From Kiloniellales bacterium (lineage in GTDB: Bacteria; Pseudomonadota; Alphaproteobacteria; Kiloniellales; JAKSBE01), in contig JASJBF010000001.1 of NCBI GenBank assembly GCA_030066685.1, positions 124,001-188,000 on the forward strand: a DNA stretch of 64,000 nt, in the 5' to 3' direction. The stretch's first letter is position 1, and every line of letters begins with the position of its first letter. The notes beneath the pieces are model-generated. The model did not search any database. It worked only from the letters and a program-made list of their open reading frames with translations, and was not told the DNA's origin. Shown here one piece after another: positions 62,123 to 64,000 of the stretch. The position numbers and the translations under genes are program-made.

Positions 62123-64000
62123 TCAGCGCTGCTGCCGGCGCCAGCGTTCGACCACGGCGTCGATGAAGGCGCTGTCGCCCTTGTCGATCTTCCAGGTGTG
62201 GGAGAAGGGCGCGGTCCCGCTGAGCGGCCGGTATTCCCGCGGCAGCTCGTCGAAGCAGATCCGCACCGGCACCGGCACGCCCTCGCCGACCGCGATCGCC
62301 TCCGCGGTGCCGAGCAGCGGCAGGAAGTGCATCAGGCCCTCGGCGGATTCCGACAGGGTGCTGCGCACGAAATCCTGGTCCCTGCTGTTGCTCATCCTGA
62401 GCGCGAAGATCGTGTTGCACTGGGACAGGATGTCGGTGTCCAGCTCGGAGGGCCGCTGGGTGATGACGCAGAGCGAGACCCCGTACTTCCGGCCCTCCTT
62501 GGCGATCCGCGACAGGGCGCGCTTGGTCGGCTCAAAGCCCAGCGTGGGGTTCTGCGGCGCGTAGCGGTGCGCCTCCTCGCAGACGAAGAGGATCGGCAGG
62601 GCCCGATCGCTCCAGATCGCAAAGTCGAAGGTCATGCGGCAGAGCACCGAGACCACCACGTTCAGGATCTCGGAAGGCACGCCGGACAGGTCGATGATGG
62701 TGATCGGGCGGCCCTGCACCGGGATCCGGAAGATCCGCGAGATGATCTGCGACATGTTGTCGCGCAGGGCGACCGAGCCGAACATGAAGGAGAAGCGTGA
62801 GTCGGCCTGCAGCGCCTTGAGGCGGGCCTTGAGCCGCATGTACGGACCGAGGTCCTCGGGCTTCTCGAGCTTGCCGATGATCTCGTCGATCAGCTGGATC
62901 AGGTAGTTGAAGCGGTAGGGCACCGGCGTGTCGGCAGTGACGTAGCGGTGGTCCTCGGCGTCGCCCAGGAACTGCCGCTTGGCGATCGGAATCAGCTCGT
63001 TGAGGATCGAGGCCTCGATTGCGTCGGGGCTGCTCTTGCGGCCCAGGACGACCTCGACGAACTCCTCGAAGTTGAACAGCCAGAAGGGCAGCTCCAGGGT
63101 GCCCGGATCGATCAGTTCGGCCATCTCGCCGAAGGCGCGGTGGTATTCGTTATGCGGGTCCAGCAGTACCACGTGTCCGTTCTGATGCTCCTGCAGGATC
63201 TGGCGCAGAATCAGGGCGACGGCGCAGGACTTGCCCGAGCCGGTCGTGCCGAGCATCGCGAAATGCTTGCCCAGCAGGTCGTCGACCGCGACACAGGCGG
63301 GCAGGCGCCGGTCCTGGTGAATGGAGCCGACCCGGACCTTGCTGGCGTCGGGGCTGGCAAAGACGATCCCGAGATCCTCCATATTGGCGTGGAAGACGCT
63401 GTCGCCGAGGGAGGGAAAGGTGGTGACGCCGCGCTGGAAGCCGAGGCGGCGGCCGCGCTCGTTGATCTGGGTCTCGCCGAGGAGCTCCAGTTCGACGACC
63501 CGGACTTCCGGCTGCGTGGGATCCTGGGATGGCACCGGGACCGAGAGCGCCGCGACCAGGCCGAAGACCACGCTGCGGTCCGTGCGCATGGTCACCAGCT
63601 TGCCGATCTCCAGGCCGCAGGACTGCTCCCGGCCGTCGGCGCCGTCACCTTCCAGCAAGGCCACCGCCTGGGAGCCGGAGACCGAGACCACCCGTCCAAC
63701 CCTGATATCCGGCGCCGCGGCCGGCTGCGGTTGCGCGCCGCCTGGAGCGCTCTGCGCGGCAGGCGTGCCACTGCCGGCTGCAACGCTGGCCCTGGGCCCA
63801 CTCGCCGGTGGCGCAGTCGGGCTTCCGACTGGACCGCCGGACCCCGAAGCCTTGGCTTCGGGTTCGGCGCGCGCAAGCGACGAGGCCATCTCGCTCGCCG
63901 CGGCCTGCAGCCTGGCATAGCGGGCGTGCGGTTCGTTGGGCGCCGCGCCCCCCGACCCGTTCTGCGGGGCGCTCGGCAGTGTCGTTCCCGGATTCTGGGC
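62123..64000 (-). CDS. HerA-like ATPase/translocase, 5' truncated by window end
   Basis: At least 625 residues; the frame is open to base 64000 through a Pro/Ala/Gly-rich N-terminal region, so the start lies beyond. The P-loop is GTTGSGKSCAVALILRQIL and Walker B is PILFVCEEAHRYAP, followed by the sensor VITQRPSELDTDILSQCNT, as in HerA/DUF87 ATPases (hexameric DNA translocases). An N-terminal HAS-barrel-like segment (GLEIGKLVTMRTDRSVVFGLVAALSV) is present. It may work in DNA repair with a nuclease partner (NurA in archaea) or in plasmid or defence functions. It converges on the polyamine operon. Confidence 0.82.
   Translation of the reverse strand, partial: AQNPGTTLPSAPQNGSGGAAPNEPHARYARLQAAASEMASSLARAEPEAKASGSGGPVGSPTAPPASGPRASVAAGSGTPAAQSAPGGAQPQPAAAPDIRVGRVVSVSGSQAVALLEGDGADGREQSCGLEIGKLVTMRTDRSVVFGLVAALSVPVPSQDPTQPEVRVVELELLGETQINERGRRLGFQRGVTTFPSLGDSVFHANMEDLGIVFASPDASKVRVGSIHQDRRLPACVAVDDLLGKHFAMLGTTGSGKSCAVALILRQILQEHQNGHVVLLDPHNEYHRAFGEMAELIDPGTLELPFWLFNFEEFVEVVLGRKSSPDAIEASILNELIPIAKRQFLGDAEDHRYVTADTPVPYRFNYLIQLIDEIIGKLEKPEDLGPYMRLKARLKALQADSRFSFMFGSVALRDNMSQIISRIFRIPVQGRPITIIDLSGVPSEILNVVVSVLCRMTFDFAIWSDRALPILFVCEEAHRYAPQNPTLGFEPTKRALSRIAKEGRKYGVSLCVITQRPSELDTDILSQCNTIFALRMSNSRDQDFVRSTLSESAEGLMHFLPLLGTAEAIAVGEGVPVPVRICFDELPREYRPLSGTAPFSHTWKIDKGDSAFIDAVVERWRRQQR

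Noticed and set aside
1-64000. CRISPR arrays, insertion sequences, phage genes, tRNA or rRNA genes
   Set aside because: No spaced direct-repeat arrays, transposase motifs or RNA gene signatures were seen on either strand.

Overview
The window is a GC-rich (roughly 65%), gene-dense chromosomal segment of an alphaproteobacterium, probably a marine or halotolerant member of the Rhodospirillales/Kiloniellales/Rhodovibrionales group. That placement is inferred from codon use, the MlaEFD/PqiC-type lipid transport operon, the PA2779/PA2778 pair and the alphaproteobacterial style of the polyamine ABC permease. I could not search a database. I see no tRNA, rRNA, CRISPR array, insertion sequence or phage gene.

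Layout. 1-11.8 kb: a truncated phenylacetyl-CoA epoxidase reductase-like gene, a BT1/MFS transporter, an orphan molybdopterin hydroxylase large subunit, small redox enzymes (carboxymuconolactone decarboxylase-like, aldo/keto reductase, OsmC), envelope proteins, an EF-hand protein and a potassium-channel protein. 11.6-17 kb (minus strand): an RND efflux permease, its adaptor and a periplasmic protein. 17.3-19.2 kb: four small exported proteins, two with glycine zippers and one Rap1a-like. 19.5-23.1 kb: the mla lipid transporter. 23.3-25.7 kb: two paralogous AraC/XylS-type regulators. 25.9-31.4 kb: a second EF-hand protein, a NodT-type efflux outer-membrane lipoprotein and a double-domain M28 peptidase. 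32.1-49 kb: porin, lipoprotein, amino-acid binding protein, a YfcC-type carrier, an AdiC-type antiporter, arginine deiminase (arcA), then arcB, arcC and a seven-gene V-type ATPase operon. 49.4-54.8 kb: DUF3141 (PHA-synthase-like), pta/ptb-like, ackA and fabI. 55.1-57.1 kb: the PA2779/PA2778 pair and a small protein. 57.5-62.1 kb: a spermidine/putrescine-type ABC transporter. 62.1-64 kb: a HerA-like ATPase cut by the window end.

Most interesting point. Five intergenic sites (17121, 26544, 28516, 31814, 39155; all + strand) share the pattern TGC-N7-GGATAG followed, 21 nt after GGATA (22 in one), by a TANNNT -10 hexamer. This is the layout I recall for the XylS-activated Pm promoter of the TOL plasmid (TGCA-N6-GGNTA, -10 TAGGCT), and one copy has exactly TAGGCT. 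The two AraC proteins encoded between the sites carry XylS-like C-terminal helices (HLGRF...FGELPS). Four of the five sites precede the efflux outer-membrane protein, the M28 peptidase, the porin-to-arcA run and the arcBC-V-ATPase run. My inference is a local regulon linking outer-membrane functions, peptide and amino-acid capture, arginine fermentation (ATP from carbamoyl phosphate) and a V-type ion pump. The promoter pattern is visible in the sequence; the regulator assignment and the physiology are inference.
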